Source of the DNA: an uncultured Bacteroidales bacterium
Lineage (GTDB): Bacteria > Bacteroidota > Bacteroidia > Bacteroidales > P3
NCBI GenBank assembly: GCA_944320465.1
Contig: CALUHO010000011.1
Location: 1 to 64,000, forward strand
DNA length: 64,000 nt
Direction of reading: 5' to 3'
This document shows positions 20,546 to 29,880 of the stretch, one piece after another (positions within the stretch are counted from its first letter, which is position 1; each line of letters starts with the position of its first letter). The notes beneath the pieces were generated by a model. It was not told the DNA's origin, did no database searches, and was given only the letters and a program-made list of their open reading frames with translations. A program made the position numbers and the translations under genes.

Positions 20546-23500
20546 CTATTTGCTGAAAGTGATTTCCAACCCCAAGCCACGGAGTTCGTTCACCAATACA
20601 TTGAACGATTCCGGAATCGAAGGCGTAGGCATGTTCTCACCCTTCACAATCGCCTCGTAGGCTTTGGCTCGTCCGGTCACATCGTCAGACTTGACCGTAA
20701 GCACCTCCTGCAGGATATTGGCTGCCCCGAAGGCCTCCAGTGCCCAGATTTCCATTTCCCCGAAACGCTGTCCCCCGAACTGGGCTTTACCGCCAAGCGG
20801 CTGTTGCGTAATCAAGGAATAGGGACCGATGGAACGGGCGTGCATCTTGTCGTCGATCATGTGGTGCAGCTTAATCATATAAATGTAGCCCACGGTAGCC
20901 GGCTGGTCGAAACGTTCGCCGGTTTCCCCATCGTACAGATAAGTACGCCCGTAACGCGGCAGACCTGCCATATCGGTATAATGGTCGATTTCTTCCGGAG
21001 TAGCCCCGTCGAAAATCGGCGTAGCGAATTGCAAGCCTAATTTCTTCCCGGCCCAGCCCAACACGGTTTCGTAAATCTGACCCAAGTTCATACGTGAAGG
21101 CACACCCAAGGGGTTCAACACAATGTCCACCGGCGTTCCATCCGCCAGGAAAGGCATGTCTTCAGCACGCACGATACGTGCCACGATACCCTTGTTCCCG
21201 TGACGGCCGGACATCTTGTCCCCGATTTTCAGCTTGCGCTTCTTGGCAATCGTAATCTTGGCCATCTGGACAATGCCGCCCGGCAATTCATCGCCCACCA
21301 TGGCCACGAACTTGTCACGCTGGAAACGGCCCAAAATTTCCCGATACTTGATATTATAATTGTTCAACAGACGTTTCACCAAGTTGTTGACATCCTCATT
21401 GCCTGTCCAACCCGACGGATTGATGGTCTGATAATCCAGGTTCATCAAGATTTCCGATGAGAACCGCGCTTTCTTGGGTACCAGTTCTTCCTTCAGGTTA
21501 CTGTACACCCCGGCAGAAAGATTATTGCCCAGAACCACCATCAGCTTCTCAACCAGCTTGGCCTTCAAGTCCATGCTCTCCTTGTTGAAATCCTGTTCGA
21601 GCTTCTTGATTACATCCTTGTCCTTGTTCTTGCCTTTGCGGTCCTTCATGGCACGGCTGAACAGACGCTTGCCGATAACGACTCCGCTTACCGATGGGGG
21701 AACCTTCAACGAAGCATCCTTCACATCACCGGCCTTGTCGCCGAAGATGGCACGCAACAGCTTTTCTTCCGGAGTAGGATCGGATTCACCCTTAGGAGTG
21801 ATCTTACCAATCAGAATATCTCCTTCCTTCACCTCGGCACCGATACGAATCAGACCATTGCTGTCCAAATCCTTGGTAGCATCCTGACTTACATTGGGAA
21901 TATCATCGGTCAGTTCTTCCATTCCGCGCTTGGTCTCGCGCACATCCATCGTGTACTCTTCCACATGGATGGAAGTGAAAAGGTCGTTCTTGATAGCATC
22001 TTCCGAGATAACGATAGCATCCTCAAAGTTATAACCCTTCCAGGGCATGAAAGCAACCATCAGGTTTCGACCCAAAGCCAAAGAACCATCCTTGGTGGCA
22101 TAACCTTCGCAGAGAACCTGCCCTTTCTTTACTTTGTCCCCCTTGCGGACGATAGGAGTCAAGTTGATGCAAGAACTTTGGTTGGTCCGCTGGAACTTGG
22201 TCAAATGGTATGTCTTGAGATCGTCGTCGAAGCTGACCATGCGGTCCACTTCGTCCATATCGTAACGAATCACAATCGTATTGGCATCCACGTAAGTCAC
22301 AACCCCGTCGCCCTCGGCATTGACAAGCACGCGAGAATCATGGGCCACGTAAGGCTCCAGACCGGTACCCACGATAGGCACTTCCGGATTAAGCAATGGC
22401 ACAGCCTGACGCATCATGTTCGATCCCATCAAGGCACGGTTGGCATCGTCGTGTTCCAAGAAAGGAATCAAAGAAGCCGCGATAGAGGCAATCTGGTTCG
22501 GAGCCACGTCCATCAAAGTAACCTGTTCCCTGTCTACAATCGGGAAGTCGGCCAAATGACGGACCTTGATTTTCTGGTCATGGATGGTACCATCCGGATC
22601 CAATGGCGTGCAAGCCTGAGCAATAATCTGGTCCTCCTCTTTCTCCGCTGTCAGGTAAACCGGTTTTTCATCCAACAGAACCTTGCCGTTTTCCACCCGG
22701 TAATACGGTGTTTCGATGAAACCCAATTTGTCGATAATCGCAAAAACGCAAAGCGAGGAAATCAGACCGATATTAGGACCTTCCGGAGTTTCAATCGTAC
22801 ACAGACGGCCATAATGGGTATAGTGAACGTCTCGCACTTCGAAGCCGGCACGCTCGCGGCTCAAACCGCCAGGCCCCAAAGCGGAAATACGGCGCTTATG
22901 CGTCACTTCAGACAAGGGGTTGGTCTGATCCATGAACTGGGACAGCTGATTGGTTCCAAAGAAGGAATTGATGACCGAACTCAGCGTCTTGGCATTGATC
23001 AGGTCGGTAGGCGTGAAGACCTCGTTGTCGCGCACATTCATCCTTTCACGAATCGTACGGGCCATACGGTTGAGGCCGACCCCGAACTGAGCATAGAGCT
23101 GCTCGCCGACCGTACGGATACGACGGTTGCTCAAGTGGTCGATATCATCCACTTCGGCATGGGAATTGATCAACTTGATCAAATGCTTGATGATGCAGAT
23201 GATGTCTTCCTTGGTCAACACCCTGGTTTCAAGCGGAATATTCAGTTCCAGCTTGCGGTTAATCCGGTAACGTCCCACCTCGCCCAAGTCGTAACGTTTG
23301 TCGGAGAAGAACAGTTTCTCGATAATGCCTCGGGCCGTTTCTTCATCTGGCGGTTCGGCATTACGCAACTGCCTGTATATGAATTCCACGGCCTCCTTGG
23401 CATTGTTGGCCGCGTCTTTTTGCAAAGTATTGAAAATAATGGAGCAATCCAAGTGGCTTTCGTTATCCTCGCGGTGAATCAGGATGGACTTGATACCGGC

Positions 23501-24355
23501 ATCCACGATCATGTCGATATGCTGCTCTTCCAATTCCGTCTCACGGTCGATGAGGACTTCGGTACGTTCAATCGAAACCACTTCTCCGGTGTCCTCGTCC
23601 ACGAAGTCTTCCACCCAGGTGCGAACCACACGGGCAGCGAGACGGGCACCGATATATTTCTTCAAACCGGCCTTGCTTACTTTCACTTCCTTGGCAAGGT
23701 CGAAAATTTCAAGGATGTCCTTATCCGTTTCAAATCCTATCGCACGCAGAAGCGTGGTGATAGGCAATTTCTTCTTACGGTCGATATACGCGTACATCAC
23801 ATTGTTGATGTCGGTAGTGAACTCCATCCACGAACCCTTGAACGGGATGATACGGGCGGAGTAAAGCTGCTGACCGTTGGTATGGTAGCTGGTCCCGAAG
23901 AAAACGCCGGGAGAGCGGTGGAGCTGGGATACGATAACACGTTCGGCTCCGTTGATGATAAAAGAACCACCGGGCGTCATGTAGGGAATCATACCCAGAT
24001 AGACTTCCTGGATAATGTCCTTGAAGTCTTCGTGTTCGCTGTCGGTGCAGAACAATTTCAGTTTCGCCTTGAGCGGAACACTGTATGTCAACCCTCTGTC
24101 CAAACATTCTTCTATGCTGTAACGAGGAGGATCGATAAAATAATCAAGAAATTCGAGCACGAAATTATTTCGTGCGTCAGTGATTGGGAAATTCTCTGCA
24201 AAAACCTTGTAAAGACCCTCATTCACTCGATTTTCCGGATTGGTCTCCAACTGAAAAAAGTCTTGGAAGGATTTGAGTTGGATGTCCAGGAAATCGACGT
24301 GCTCGGCCGGTTTGGTCGATGCAAAATTTATCTTTTTGACAGCCTTTGTTGACAA
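20546..24355 (-). CDS. rpoB: RNA polymerase beta subunit
   Basis: Second-largest polymerase subunit, 1269 residues, forming the catalytic cleft with beta'. The rifampicin region is recognisable ([19 protein letters not shown], then [14 protein letters not shown]), as are the C-terminal [12 protein letters not shown] and the clamp motif [19 protein letters not shown]. The residues in the rifampicin cluster look wild-type (Gln, Asp, His, Arg and Ser present). It starts 111 bases after rplL, with a hairpin in between. Confidence 0.98.
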   Translation of the reverse strand: MSTKAVKKINFASTKPAEHVDFLDIQLKSFQDFFQLETNPENRVNEGLYKVFAENFPITDARNNFVLEFLDYFIDPPRYSIEECLDRGLTYSVPLKAKLKLFCTDSEHEDFKDIIQEVYLGMIPYMTPGGSFIINGAERVIVSQLHRSPGVFFGTSYHTNGQQLYSARIIPFKGSWMEFTTDINNVMYAYIDRKKKLPITTLLRAIGFETDKDILEIFDLAKEVKVSKAGLKKYIGARLAARVVRTWVEDFVDEDTGEVVSIERTEVLIDRETELEEQHIDMIVDAGIKSILIHREDNESHLDCSIIFNTLQKDAANNAKEAVEFIYRQLRNAEPPDEETARGIIEKLFFSDKRYDLGEVGRYRINRKLELNIPLETRVLTKEDIICIIKHLIKLINSHAEVDDIDHLSNRRIRTVGEQLYAQFGVGLNRMARTIRERMNVRDNEVFTPTDLINAKTLSSVINSFFGTNQLSQFMDQTNPLSEVTHKRRISALGPGGLSRERAGFEVRDVHYTHYGRLCTIETPEGPNIGLISSLCVFAIIDKLGFIETPYYRVENGKVLLDEKPVYLTAEKEEDQIIAQACTPLDPDGTIHDQKIKVRHLADFPIVDREQVTLMDVAPNQIASIAASLIPFLEHDDANRALMGSNMMRQAVPLLNPEVPIVGTGLEPYVAHDSRVLVNAEGDGVVTYVDANTIVIRYDMDEVDRMVSFDDDLKTYHLTKFQRTNQSSCINLTPIVRKGDKVKKGQVLCEGYATKDGSLALGRNLMVAFMPWKGYNFEDAIVISEDAIKNDLFTSIHVEEYTMDVRETKRGMEELTDDIPNVSQDATKDLDSNGLIRIGAEVKEGDILIGKITPKGESDPTPEEKLLRAIFGDKAGDVKDASLKVPPSVSGVVIGKRLFSRAMKDRKGKNKDKDVIKKLEQDFNKESMDLKAKLVEKLMVVLGNNLSAGVYSNLKEELVPKKARFSSEILMNLDYQTINPSGWTGNEDVNNLVKRLLNNYNIKYREILGRFQRDKFVAMVGDELPGGIVQMAKITIAKKRKLKIGDKMSGRHGNKGIVARIVRAEDMPFLADGTPVDIVLNPLGVPSRMNLGQIYETVLGWAGKKLGLQFATPIFDGATPEEIDHYTDMAGLPRYGRTYLYDGETGERFDQPATVGYIYMIKLHHMIDDKMHARSIGPYSLITQQPLGGKAQFGGQRFGEMEIWALEAFGAANILQEVLTVKSDDVTGRAKAYEAIVKGENMPTPSIPESFNVLVNELRGLGLEITFSK

Positions 24356-24406
24356 AGTAGTATGATTTTAAATAAGACGATTTTGAACCGGGGTGCTTTT
24401 ATACGC

Positions 24407-24446
24407 AAAAAACACGAGGGGTGACGATACGCCTCCCCTCATGTTT
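24407..24446 (-). terminator. Attenuator-like hairpin between rplL and rpoB
   Basis: On the minus strand ACATGAGGGG (24444-24435) pairs with CCCCTCGTGT (24421-24412) and is followed by T6. This is a rho-independent terminator shape between rplL and rpoB. Because rpoBC must still be transcribed, partial termination (attenuation) is likely, as at the equivalent place in enterobacteria. Confidence 0.7.
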
Positions 24447-24466
24447 GGAAACCAATAAGGTGGAAA

Positions 24467-24850
24467 TTATTTCATTTCAACTTCAGCACCGGCTTCTTCG
24501 AGGCTCTTCTTCAAAGCTTCGGCTTCGGCCTTGCTGATACCTTCCTTAACGGGCTTCGGAGCTGCGTCAACGAGTTCCTTGGCTTCCTTCAGACCGAGGC
24601 TGGCCAATTCCTTAACCAACTTCACAACAGCCAGCTTGTTGGCACCGGCGGACTTCAGGATAACATCGAAGTGGGTCTTTTCTTCAGCAGCAGCACCAGC
24701 GGCGGCACCACCGGCAGCAGGAGCTGCAACGGCTACAGCGGCGGCAGCGGGTTCGATGCCGTATTCGTTCTTCAATACATCGGCCAATTCTTTTACTTCT
24801 TTTACAGTCAGGCCAACCAGTTGTTCAGCAAGAGCTTTAATATCTGCCAT
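24467..24850 (-). CDS. rplL: 50S ribosomal protein L7/L12
   Basis: 127-residue stalk protein that recruits elongation factors. The N-terminal dimerisation helices ([20 protein letters not shown]) are followed by the Ala/Gly-rich hinge ([13 protein letters not shown]). The C-terminal domain has the conserved [20 protein letters not shown] and [14 protein letters not shown]. It lies between rplJ and rpoB in the usual order. Confidence 0.98.
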   Translation of the reverse strand: MADIKALAEQLVGLTVKEVKELADVLKNEYGIEPAAAAVAVAAPAAGGAAAGAAAEEKTHFDVILKSAGANKLAVVKLVKELASLGLKEAKELVDAAPKPVKEGISKAEAEALKKSLEEAGAEVEMK

Positions 24851-24968
24851 TGTTTTAACTTTTTAAAAGTTTACTACTTGTTTTGTTTGTTTTTGGAAAA
24901 CCCGTAAAGGTCTTCTCTGTATGGAAGGGCTTCCACCTCCCTGCGTTTCACCTTGCGGTAGATCAAGC

Positions 24969-25490
24969 TTATTCCGGTCTTTCGGAGAGGGTCTTTACCA
25001 AGCCGGCCACCGTGTTGGGTGCCGATTCCAAAGCGCCCAGAACATTCTGGAGCGGAGATTGGAGCAAAGTAACGATTTCGCCGATAAGTTCGGACTTGGA
25101 TTTGATTTGAACCAAAGTATCCAGGCTTTCATCGCCCAAATAGAAAGACTCTTCAACGTATGCGCCTTTCAGCTTGGGCATTTCATTCCTCTTGCGGAAT
25201 TCTTTGATTACCGTGGCGGGAGTCTTATTTACATCCGAAAGCATGATAGCCGTTGTCCCTTTCAAGGTCGGCATCAATTCGGAATAATCCACGCCAGTCT
25301 TTTCCAAGGCTTTCTCAAGCAAGGTATTCTTCACCATGATCAACTTCACCCCGTTCTTGAAGCAAGCCCGGCGCAAGTTGCTCGTAGCAGCGGCATTCAT
25401 ACCTGTGATGTCCGTCACATACATATGAGGCTTGGCCTTGATTTGCTCGCAGAGCGAGTCGATGATCACAGCTTTTTCTTCTTTCTTCAT
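24969..25490 (-). CDS. rplJ: 50S ribosomal protein L10
   Basis: 173-residue base of the L7/L12 stalk. The N-terminal rRNA-binding half (KEEKAVIIDSLCEQIKAK, then GMNAAATSNLRRACFKNGVK) and the C-terminal helix that carries L7/L12 dimers are both visible. In many bacteria L10-L12 represses its own operon by binding the leader; no obvious binding fold was picked out in the 37-base gap after rplA. Confidence 0.97.
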   Translation of the reverse strand: MKKEEKAVIIDSLCEQIKAKPHMYVTDITGMNAAATSNLRRACFKNGVKLIMVKNTLLEKALEKTGVDYSELMPTLKGTTAIMLSDVNKTPATVIKEFRKRNEMPKLKGAYVEESFYLGDESLDTLVQIKSKSELIGEIVTLLQSPLQNVLGALESAPNTVAGLVKTLSERPE

Positions 25491-25527
25491 ACCTCGTTAA
25501 AATTACCTGATTGTTAATAATACCGGA

Positions 25528-26217
25528 TTAGATGGACTTAGGGTCGATCTTGATACCCGGTCCCATGGTACTGGTCATGTAGATACTGTTGATGTAAGTA
25601 CCTTTGGCAGCCGACGGTTTCAGTCTGACAATCGTTTGGAGCAGTTCACGCGCGTTGTCGGCAATCTTGTCGGCATCGAACGAAACTTTCGCCACGCTGG
25701 CGTGGACGATACCAAGCTTGTCAACCTTGAAGTCGATCTTACCGGCCTTCACTTCCTTGACCGCCTTGCCAATTTCCATGGTAACGGTTCCGGTCTTGGG
25801 GTTCGGCATCAAGCCACGAGGACCCAACACCTTACCCAGTGCCCCCACTTTGGGCATCACACTCGGCATGGTAATAACAACGTCAATGTCCGTCCAACCG
25901 CCTTTGATTTTTTCTACGTATTCATCCAAACCGTAGTAATCGGCTCCGGCTGCTTTGGCTTCTTCTTCCTTGTCGGGGGTGCAGAGTACCAGCACGCGAA
26001 CCTGCTTGCCGGTGCCGTGAGGCAATGTCACCACGCCGCGAACCATCTGGTTGGCCTTACGCGGATCCACGCCCAAGCGCACGTCCAAATCAACGGAAGC
26101 ATCGAATTTGGTATAGCTCGTTTCCTTCACCAAAGCGGCTGCTTCAGCAAGGGTATAGAACTTGTCCTTATCGACCTTGGCCAAGGCTTCTTTTCTTTTC
26201 TTAGAGATTTTTGCCAT
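25528..26217 (-). CDS. rplA: 50S ribosomal protein L1
   Basis: 229-residue L1 protein of the E-site stalk. The signatures [20 protein letters not shown] and [16 protein letters not shown] are present, with a normal C-terminus ([16 protein letters not shown]). It lies 115 bases after rplK, a rather wide gap for this pair. Confidence 0.98.
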   Translation of the reverse strand: MAKISKKRKEALAKVDKDKFYTLAEAAALVKETSYTKFDASVDLDVRLGVDPRKANQMVRGVVTLPHGTGKQVRVLVLCTPDKEEEAKAAGADYYGLDEYVEKIKGGWTDIDVVITMPSVMPKVGALGKVLGPRGLMPNPKTGTVTMEIGKAVKEVKAGKIDFKVDKLGIVHASVAKVSFDADKIADNARELLQTIVRLKPSAAKGTYINSIYMTSTMGPGIKIDPKSI

Positions 26218-26332
26218 TGTTGTTGTCTATAAAAATTCAATTTTTCGACTGTGGACCCTCCCGGGCCTGTACAATCTTCTAAACGAATTTCCAGCCTCGG
26301 AACACGTAACACATTCCAAAGCCGGAAATACC

Positions 26333-26779
26333 TCAACTCAATTCAGCAGGGAGGTCGCCTTTCACTTCGATCCCCATGCTCCGAGCGGTTCCAGCCACCA
26401 TCTTCATGGCGGAAGCAATCGTGAAGCAATTCAAGTCGGGCATCTTGTTTTCGGCAATCGTCCTTACCTGATCCCAGGTCACGCTGGCCACCTTGTTACG
26501 GTTCGGTTCGGCCGAACCTTTCTTAGCCTTCGAAGCATCCTTGAGCTGGACAGCCACAGGGGGAGTCTTTACTACGAATTCAAACGATTTATCGGCATAC
26601 ACAGTGATGATGACCGGAAGCACTTGCCCCGGCTTGTCCTGCGTACGCGCGTTAAACTGCTTGCAGAATTCCATGATGTTGACCCCTTTGGCACCCAACG
26701 CGGGACCTACAGGAGGCGAAGGATTGGCAGCACCGCCTTTGATCTGCAACTTGATTAAGGCACTAACTTGTTTTGCCAT
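26333..26779 (-). CDS. rplK: 50S ribosomal protein L11
   Basis: 148-residue L11 of the GTPase-associated centre. The N-terminal domain has [19 protein letters not shown], and the rRNA-binding C-terminal domain has the conserved [20 protein letters not shown]. The gene is 46 bases after nusG. Confidence 0.98.
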   Translation of the reverse strand: MAKQVSALIKLQIKGGAANPSPPVGPALGAKGVNIMEFCKQFNARTQDKPGQVLPVIITVYADKSFEFVVKTPPVAVQLKDASKAKKGSAEPNRNKVASVTWDQVRTIAENKMPDLNCFTIASAMKMVAGTARSMGIEVKGDLPAELS

Positions 26780-26825
26780 TTTTTTTTAGTTGATTAAATG
26801 TGAAAACACAAACAATGAAACTGTA

Positions 26826-27368
26826 CTACTCTTTCTCAACTTGGGAGAAATTCAATTCGAGAGGAGTCTTTCTCCCAAAGATCTTCACCATCACCTTCAG
26901 TTTCTTCTTTTCCTCGTTCACCTCCTCAATAATCGCCGAGAAGTTGTTGAACGGCCCATCGGTAACCTTCACCGGCTCGCCCACCATAAAGGGTTCTACC
27001 GGTTTTTCAGGCGAATCGGCCAGCTCGTCCACCTTGTGGAGGATCCGCTGCACCTCGGCCGGGCGCAAAGGCACTGGCTCGCCTTGGTTTCCCAAAAAGC
27101 CCAACACCCCAGGAACGTCCTTGATAACGTGCGCGATTTCTCCAACCAAAAGAGCCTCTATCAACACATAACCGGGCAGATAGGAGCGTTCGATGCTCAC
27201 TTTCTTCCCGTTACGGATAGTATAAACCTTCTCTGTAGGAATAAGTACTTGGGGAATATAATCCCGGATGTTCAACCTGGAAATTTCACTTTCCAAGTAT
27301 TCCTTCACTTTCTTTTCCTCGCCACTGACAGCGCGGATAACGTACCAATTCTTAACTTGTTCGGCCAT
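26826..27368 (-). CDS. nusG: Transcription termination/antitermination factor NusG
   Basis: 180 residues from the ATG at 27368, chosen because [18 protein letters not shown] is the standard NusG start; a longer upstream frame is unrelated sequence. The NGN domain is followed by a KOW domain ([19 protein letters not shown]) near residues 125-145. It binds the beta' clamp of RNA polymerase and adjusts elongation and Rho-dependent termination. secE lies 171 bases upstream. Confidence 0.97.
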   Translation of the reverse strand: MAEQVKNWYVIRAVSGEEKKVKEYLESEISRLNIRDYIPQVLIPTEKVYTIRNGKKVSIERSYLPGYVLIEALLVGEIAHVIKDVPGVLGFLGNQGEPVPLRPAEVQRILHKVDELADSPEKPVEPFMVGEPVKVTDGPFNNFSAIIEEVNEEKKKLKVMVKIFGRKTPLELNFSQVEKE

Positions 27369-27539
27369 GCTCTTCGTTGAATGCACACTGCCCCGCCGGA
27401 AAACCGGCTCACCCGGAGCAGCGAAACTGAAAATGACGGGCGGGATAAACCCGGAGTAATATAGATTCGGCACACTCTCGTTCCGGCAGGCATTGGAAGC
27501 TATGCCCGGAAACCCGGACTTTCAAGCAGCCTATTCATT

Positions 27540-27755
27540 CTATCTCAAAAGGTCGTAGATATAACCTAAAACACCCTTCCACGCCATGTCGTGGACACCC
27601 AGAACCAAATCCATGATAAATACAACCACGGCTATCAAAAGAGCCGCCACAAAGACTACCACAGCACTGTTCTGGAGTTCAGCGTACGTAGGCCAGGTTA
27701 CTTTATGAAGCAATTCATCCTTGCTGGCTTTTACGTAATTGACAAACTTTGACAT
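27540..27755 (-). CDS. secE: Preprotein translocase subunit SecE
   Basis: A 71-residue single-span SecE from the ATG at 27755: amphipathic helix with the conserved ELLHKVTWPTYAEL, then one membrane helix (VVVFVAALLIAVVVFIMDLV). It clamps SecY in the Sec translocon. The longer frame upstream overlaps tRNA-Trp flanking sequence and is rejected. Confidence 0.96.
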   Translation of the reverse strand: MSKFVNYVKASKDELLHKVTWPTYAELQNSAVVVFVAALLIAVVVFIMDLVLGVHDMAWKGVLGYIYDLLR

Positions 27756-27822
27756 CGTATCCGGCGTGTTAGAGAATTTAACAAAAACACTTCCTGTCAC
27801 CCTCCGGGTGCAGGAAGCCACT

Positions 27823-27896
27823 TGGCAGGGGCAGAGAGAATCGAACTCCCATCAACGGTTTTGGAGACCGCTATTCTGCCATTAAACTATGCCCCT
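27823..27896 (-). tRNA. tRNA-Trp (anticodon CCA)
   Basis: The acceptor stem AGGGGCA pairs with TGCCCCT; discriminator G and CCA are encoded (27826-27823). The anticodon loop CTCCAAA gives CCA. It lies between tuf and secE, the usual Bacteroidetes order. The 114 bases between it and tuf include an interrupted GCGGGTT/AACCCGC stem (27906-27963), perhaps an RNA processing structure. Confidence 0.96.
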
Positions 27897-28010
27897 AAAC
27901 TATTTGCGGGTTCACCCCTGTAAAAGGTTCGTTCTTGACCGACCCCCTCAGGAACAAACCCGCTCATAGCGAGGATTTAAATCCCCATATTTATCAGTCC
28001 GAGACTGAGA

Positions 28011-29198
28011 TTAGTCGAGAATTTCGGTTACCTGACCGGCACCAACCGTTCTACCACCTTCACGGATAGCGAAACGGAGGTTCTGGTTCATAGCGATAGG
28101 AGCCAGCAACTTAACTTCAATCGTCAAGTTATCGCCAGGCATAACCATTTCCACACCCTGCGGCAGGACGATTTCACCGGTTACGTCAGTCGTACGGAAG
28201 TAGAACTGAGGACGGTAGTTGTTGTGGAACGGCGTGTGACGACCACCTTCTTCTTTCTTCAGGATATAAACCTGAGCCTTGAAGTGCTTGTGCGGGGTTA
28301 CAGAACCGGGCTTGGCGATAACCATACCACGACGGATCTGATCCTTCTCAATACCACGCAACAGCAAACCTACGTTGTCACCAGCTTCGCCACGTTCCAG
28401 AATCTTGCGGAACATTTCAACACCGGTTACCGTGGATTTCAGTTTTTCATCGCCCATACCGATGATTTCAACGGGGTCGCCCGAGTTGATAACACCGGAT
28501 TCGATACGGCCGGTAGCAACAGTACCACGACCGGTAATCGAGAACACGTCTTCGATAGGCATCAAGAAATCCTTCTCAACATCGCGCTTGGGCAGAGGAA
28601 TCCATTCGTCAACAGCAGCCATCAATTCCATCACCTTTTCTTCCCACTTCGGCTCGCCGTTCAAGGCACCCAAAGCGGACCCGCGGATGATAGGAGTATT
28701 GTCTCCATCGTATTCGTAGAACGAAAGCAGTTCACGGATTTCCATTTCAACGAGGTCGAGCAACTCGGGGTCGTCCACCAAGTCAACCTTGTTCATGAAA
28801 ACAACGATACGGGGCACACCTACCTGACGAGCCAACAGGATGTGTTCGCGAGTCTGGGGCATGGGACCATCGGTAGCAGCTACTACCAAGATAGCACCGT
28901 CCATCTGGGCAGCACCGGTAACCATGTTCTTAACATAGTCAGCGTGACCCGGGCAGTCTACGTGAGCATAGTGACGGGATTCGGTCTGGTATTCTACGTG
29001 AGCGGTATTGATGGTAATACCACGTTCTTTTTCTTCAGGAGCGTTATCGATAGAATCGAAAGATTTTACTTCGGACAAACCCTTCTTAGCGAGAACGGTT
29101 GTGATAGCGGCGGTCAAGGTGGTCTTGCCGTGGTCAACGTGACCGATGGTACCAATGTTTACGTGGGGTTTGGTACGCACAAAAGTTTCTTTTGCCAT
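28011..29198 (-). CDS. tuf: Elongation factor Tu
   Basis: 395 residues from the ATG at 29198 ([16 protein letters not shown]); an upstream frame read through tRNA-Thr is excluded. GTPase motifs are GHVDHGKTT (G1), DCPGHADY (G3) and NKVD (G4). Domains 2 and 3 are complete, ending [11 protein letters not shown]. It delivers aminoacyl-tRNA to the ribosome. It sits between a four-tRNA cluster and tRNA-Trp, transcribed with them from the promoter at 29660-29690. Confidence 0.98.
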   Translation of the reverse strand: MAKETFVRTKPHVNIGTIGHVDHGKTTLTAAITTVLAKKGLSEVKSFDSIDNAPEEKERGITINTAHVEYQTESRHYAHVDCPGHADYVKNMVTGAAQMDGAILVVAATDGPMPQTREHILLARQVGVPRIVVFMNKVDLVDDPELLDLVEMEIRELLSFYEYDGDNTPIIRGSALGALNGEPKWEEKVMELMAAVDEWIPLPKRDVEKDFLMPIEDVFSITGRGTVATGRIESGVINSGDPVEIIGMGDEKLKSTVTGVEMFRKILERGEAGDNVGLLLRGIEKDQIRRGMVIAKPGSVTPHKHFKAQVYILKKEEGGRHTPFHNNYRPQFYFRTTDVTGEIVLPQGVEMVMPGDNLTIEVKLLAPIAMNQNLRFAIREGGRTVGAGQVTEILD

Positions 29199-29258
29199 AT
29201 TTGAAAATGTTTTAAGTGTATAAACAAATTTGCGTGAAGCAAACCTTTTGCCCCCGCC

Positions 29259-29333
<75 letters not shown>

Positions 29334-29346
29334 ATTTCTTTGAACC

Positions 29347-29422
29347 TGGAGCGGAAGACGGGGCTCGAACCCGCCGCCTGTAGCTTGGAAGGCTACCGCT
29401 CTACCAAATGAGCTACTTCCGC
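29347..29422 (-). tRNA. tRNA-Gly (anticodon TCC)
   Basis: The acceptor GCGGAAG pairs with CTTCCGC; discriminator T and CCA are encoded. The anticodon loop CTTCCAA gives TCC. The gap to the next tRNA is 13 bases, typical of a processed polycistronic tRNA transcript. Confidence 0.95.
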
Positions 29423-29426
29423 GTTC

Positions 29427-29511
29427 TGGTGGGAGGAGAAGGATTCGAACCTTCGAAGGCTAAGCCGACAGATTTACAGTCTGTTCCATTTGACCGCTCT
29501 GGAATCCTCCC
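29427..29511 (-). tRNA. tRNA-Tyr (anticodon GTA)
   Basis: 85-base class II tRNA with a long variable arm. Acceptor GGGAGGA pairs with TCCTCCC, discriminator A, CCA encoded. The anticodon loop CTGTAAA gives GTA. Confidence 0.95.
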
Positions 29512-29555
29512 AGATTTCCGTTTTGCTTCCCGGCAGCCTTACCGTGGATTGCTTG

Positions 29556-29628
29556 AGCCAATAGAGGGACTCGAACCCACGACCGGCTGATTACAAATCA
29601 GCTGCTCTACCAACTGAGCTATATTGGC
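29556..29628 (-). tRNA. tRNA-Thr (anticodon TGT)
   Basis: The acceptor GCCAATA pairs with TATTGGC, discriminator T; CCA is not encoded, unlike the next three tRNAs. The anticodon loop TTTGTAA gives TGT. First tRNA of the cluster, 32 bases after the -7 box. Confidence 0.95.
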
Positions 29629-29659
29629 GTTCTCACGCTGCCTGTCGCAAAAAGGACTG

Positions 29660-29690
29660 CAAAGATACAACGAATTTTTATAATACCAAA
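29660..29690 (-). promoter_or_regulatory. Promoter of the tRNA-tuf operon
   Basis: On the minus strand TTTG (29690-29687), 19 bases, then TATCTTTG (29667-29660): an exact match to the Bacteroidetes housekeeping promoter. The first tRNA starts 32 bases downstream. The rest of 29629-29880 is AT-rich and shows no gene. Confidence 0.8.
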
Positions 29691-29880
29691 TTTTCTTGCC
29701 TCTTTTTTGCATTTTTTTTTGCCCTAAGAATCCAAAAACAGTTTTATTTATTCATTTTCAATTACTGATAGAAAAATGTAGCAAGCCTTGCAAATCCCAT
29801 ACTTGCCTCCACCATCCGACCTGTACACATCCAACTTTAACAACACGCAAAAATACGATAAATCCATGACCGAATAACCG

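Noticed and set aside
17631..20660. A 1009-codon open frame on the plus strand across rpoC and the start of rpoB
   Set aside because: It is antisense to rpoC, whose product is certain. The length comes from codon bias of the real strand. No family resemblance.
21965..24352. A 795-codon open frame antisense to rpoB
   Set aside because: Shadow of rpoB; no recognisable domain or start context.
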